This document shows positions 5,555-5,613 of a stretch of 5,613 bases of DNA, in pieces. The stretch is taken from assembly GCA_018668095.1 (NCBI GenBank), contig JABIQF010000218.1:1-5613 (forward strand), read 5' to 3'. This DNA comes from Cellvibrionales bacterium (GTDB taxonomy: Bacteria; Pseudomonadota; Gammaproteobacteria; Pseudomonadales; UBA7434). The position numbers and the translations under genes were made by a program. Numbering within the stretch: the first letter of the stretch is position 1; each line of letters begins with the position of its first letter. The notes under the pieces were generated by a model. The model was given only the letters and a program-made list of their open reading frames with translations, did not search any database and was not told the origin of the DNA.

Positions 5555-5613
5555 ATATCTAGTACAAAGGTGAGAAGATACCTAGTAAAGGGGTGAGTAG
5601 ATACCTAGTAAAG
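5551..5613. repeat. Tandem array of 23-bp repeats after dnaG
   Basis: Three units are visible: 5551-5573, 5574-5596 and 5597-5613 (cut by the window end). Units 2 and 3 share the 14-bp core GATACCTAGTAAAG exactly (5577-5590 and 5600-5613); unit 1 is diverged (AATATCTAGTACAAAGGTGA in the same register). Units 1 and 2 both end in GGTGA. The array begins within the last codons of dnaG, and the dnaG TAA lies inside unit 1. A 23-bp period is not a multiple of three and units contain stop codons, so it is non-coding. The array probably continues into the dnaG-rpoD spacer. Confidence 0.85.

Overview
This window is a chromosomal housekeeping region from a gammaproteobacterium. The main evidence is the gene order rpsU - yqeY (GatB/Yqey family) - dnaG, the 'macromolecular synthesis' operon that normally continues into rpoD, with tsaD divergently transcribed beside it. 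The 71-residue S21 is of the gammaproteobacterial type and the base composition is moderate in G+C. I cannot name a genus; a marine Pseudomonadales/Cellvibrionales-like lineage is a guess.

Left part, minus strand (reading from about 2136 down to 142): a SlyB/Pcp-like glycine-zipper outer-membrane lipoprotein, then tsaD (tRNA t6A modification), then folB (dihydroneopterin aldolase, folate synthesis). Gaps are 34 and 56 bp, so one transcript is plausible. Two inverted repeats at 8-60 lie downstream of folB.

Middle (2137-2710): a 574-bp region between the divergent lipoprotein gene and rpsU with no convincing gene. It holds a good sigma70-type promoter for rpsU (2583-2611), inverted repeats around and after it, two abutting perfect palindromes (2221-2240), a small hairpin (2345-2361), and two doubtful small ORFs.

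Right part, plus strand: rpsU, a strong intrinsic terminator/attenuator (2952-2979), yqeY with a GTG start, a pair of 12-bp direct repeats, and dnaG (complete, 640 aa, all catalytic and zinc ligands present). An array of about 23-bp tandem repeats starts exactly at the dnaG stop codon and runs off the window, in the place where the dnaG-rpoD spacer is expected.

The genes link translation (S21, t6A tRNA modification), replication priming (DnaG) and, by expectation just outside the window, transcription initiation (RpoD). I see no mobile element, CRISPR array, tRNA, rRNA or defence system, and nothing that amounts to an undescribed biological system. The most unusual items are the 23-bp array after dnaG, the small repeats and palindromes in the spacers, and the long Asn-rich linker in DnaG.
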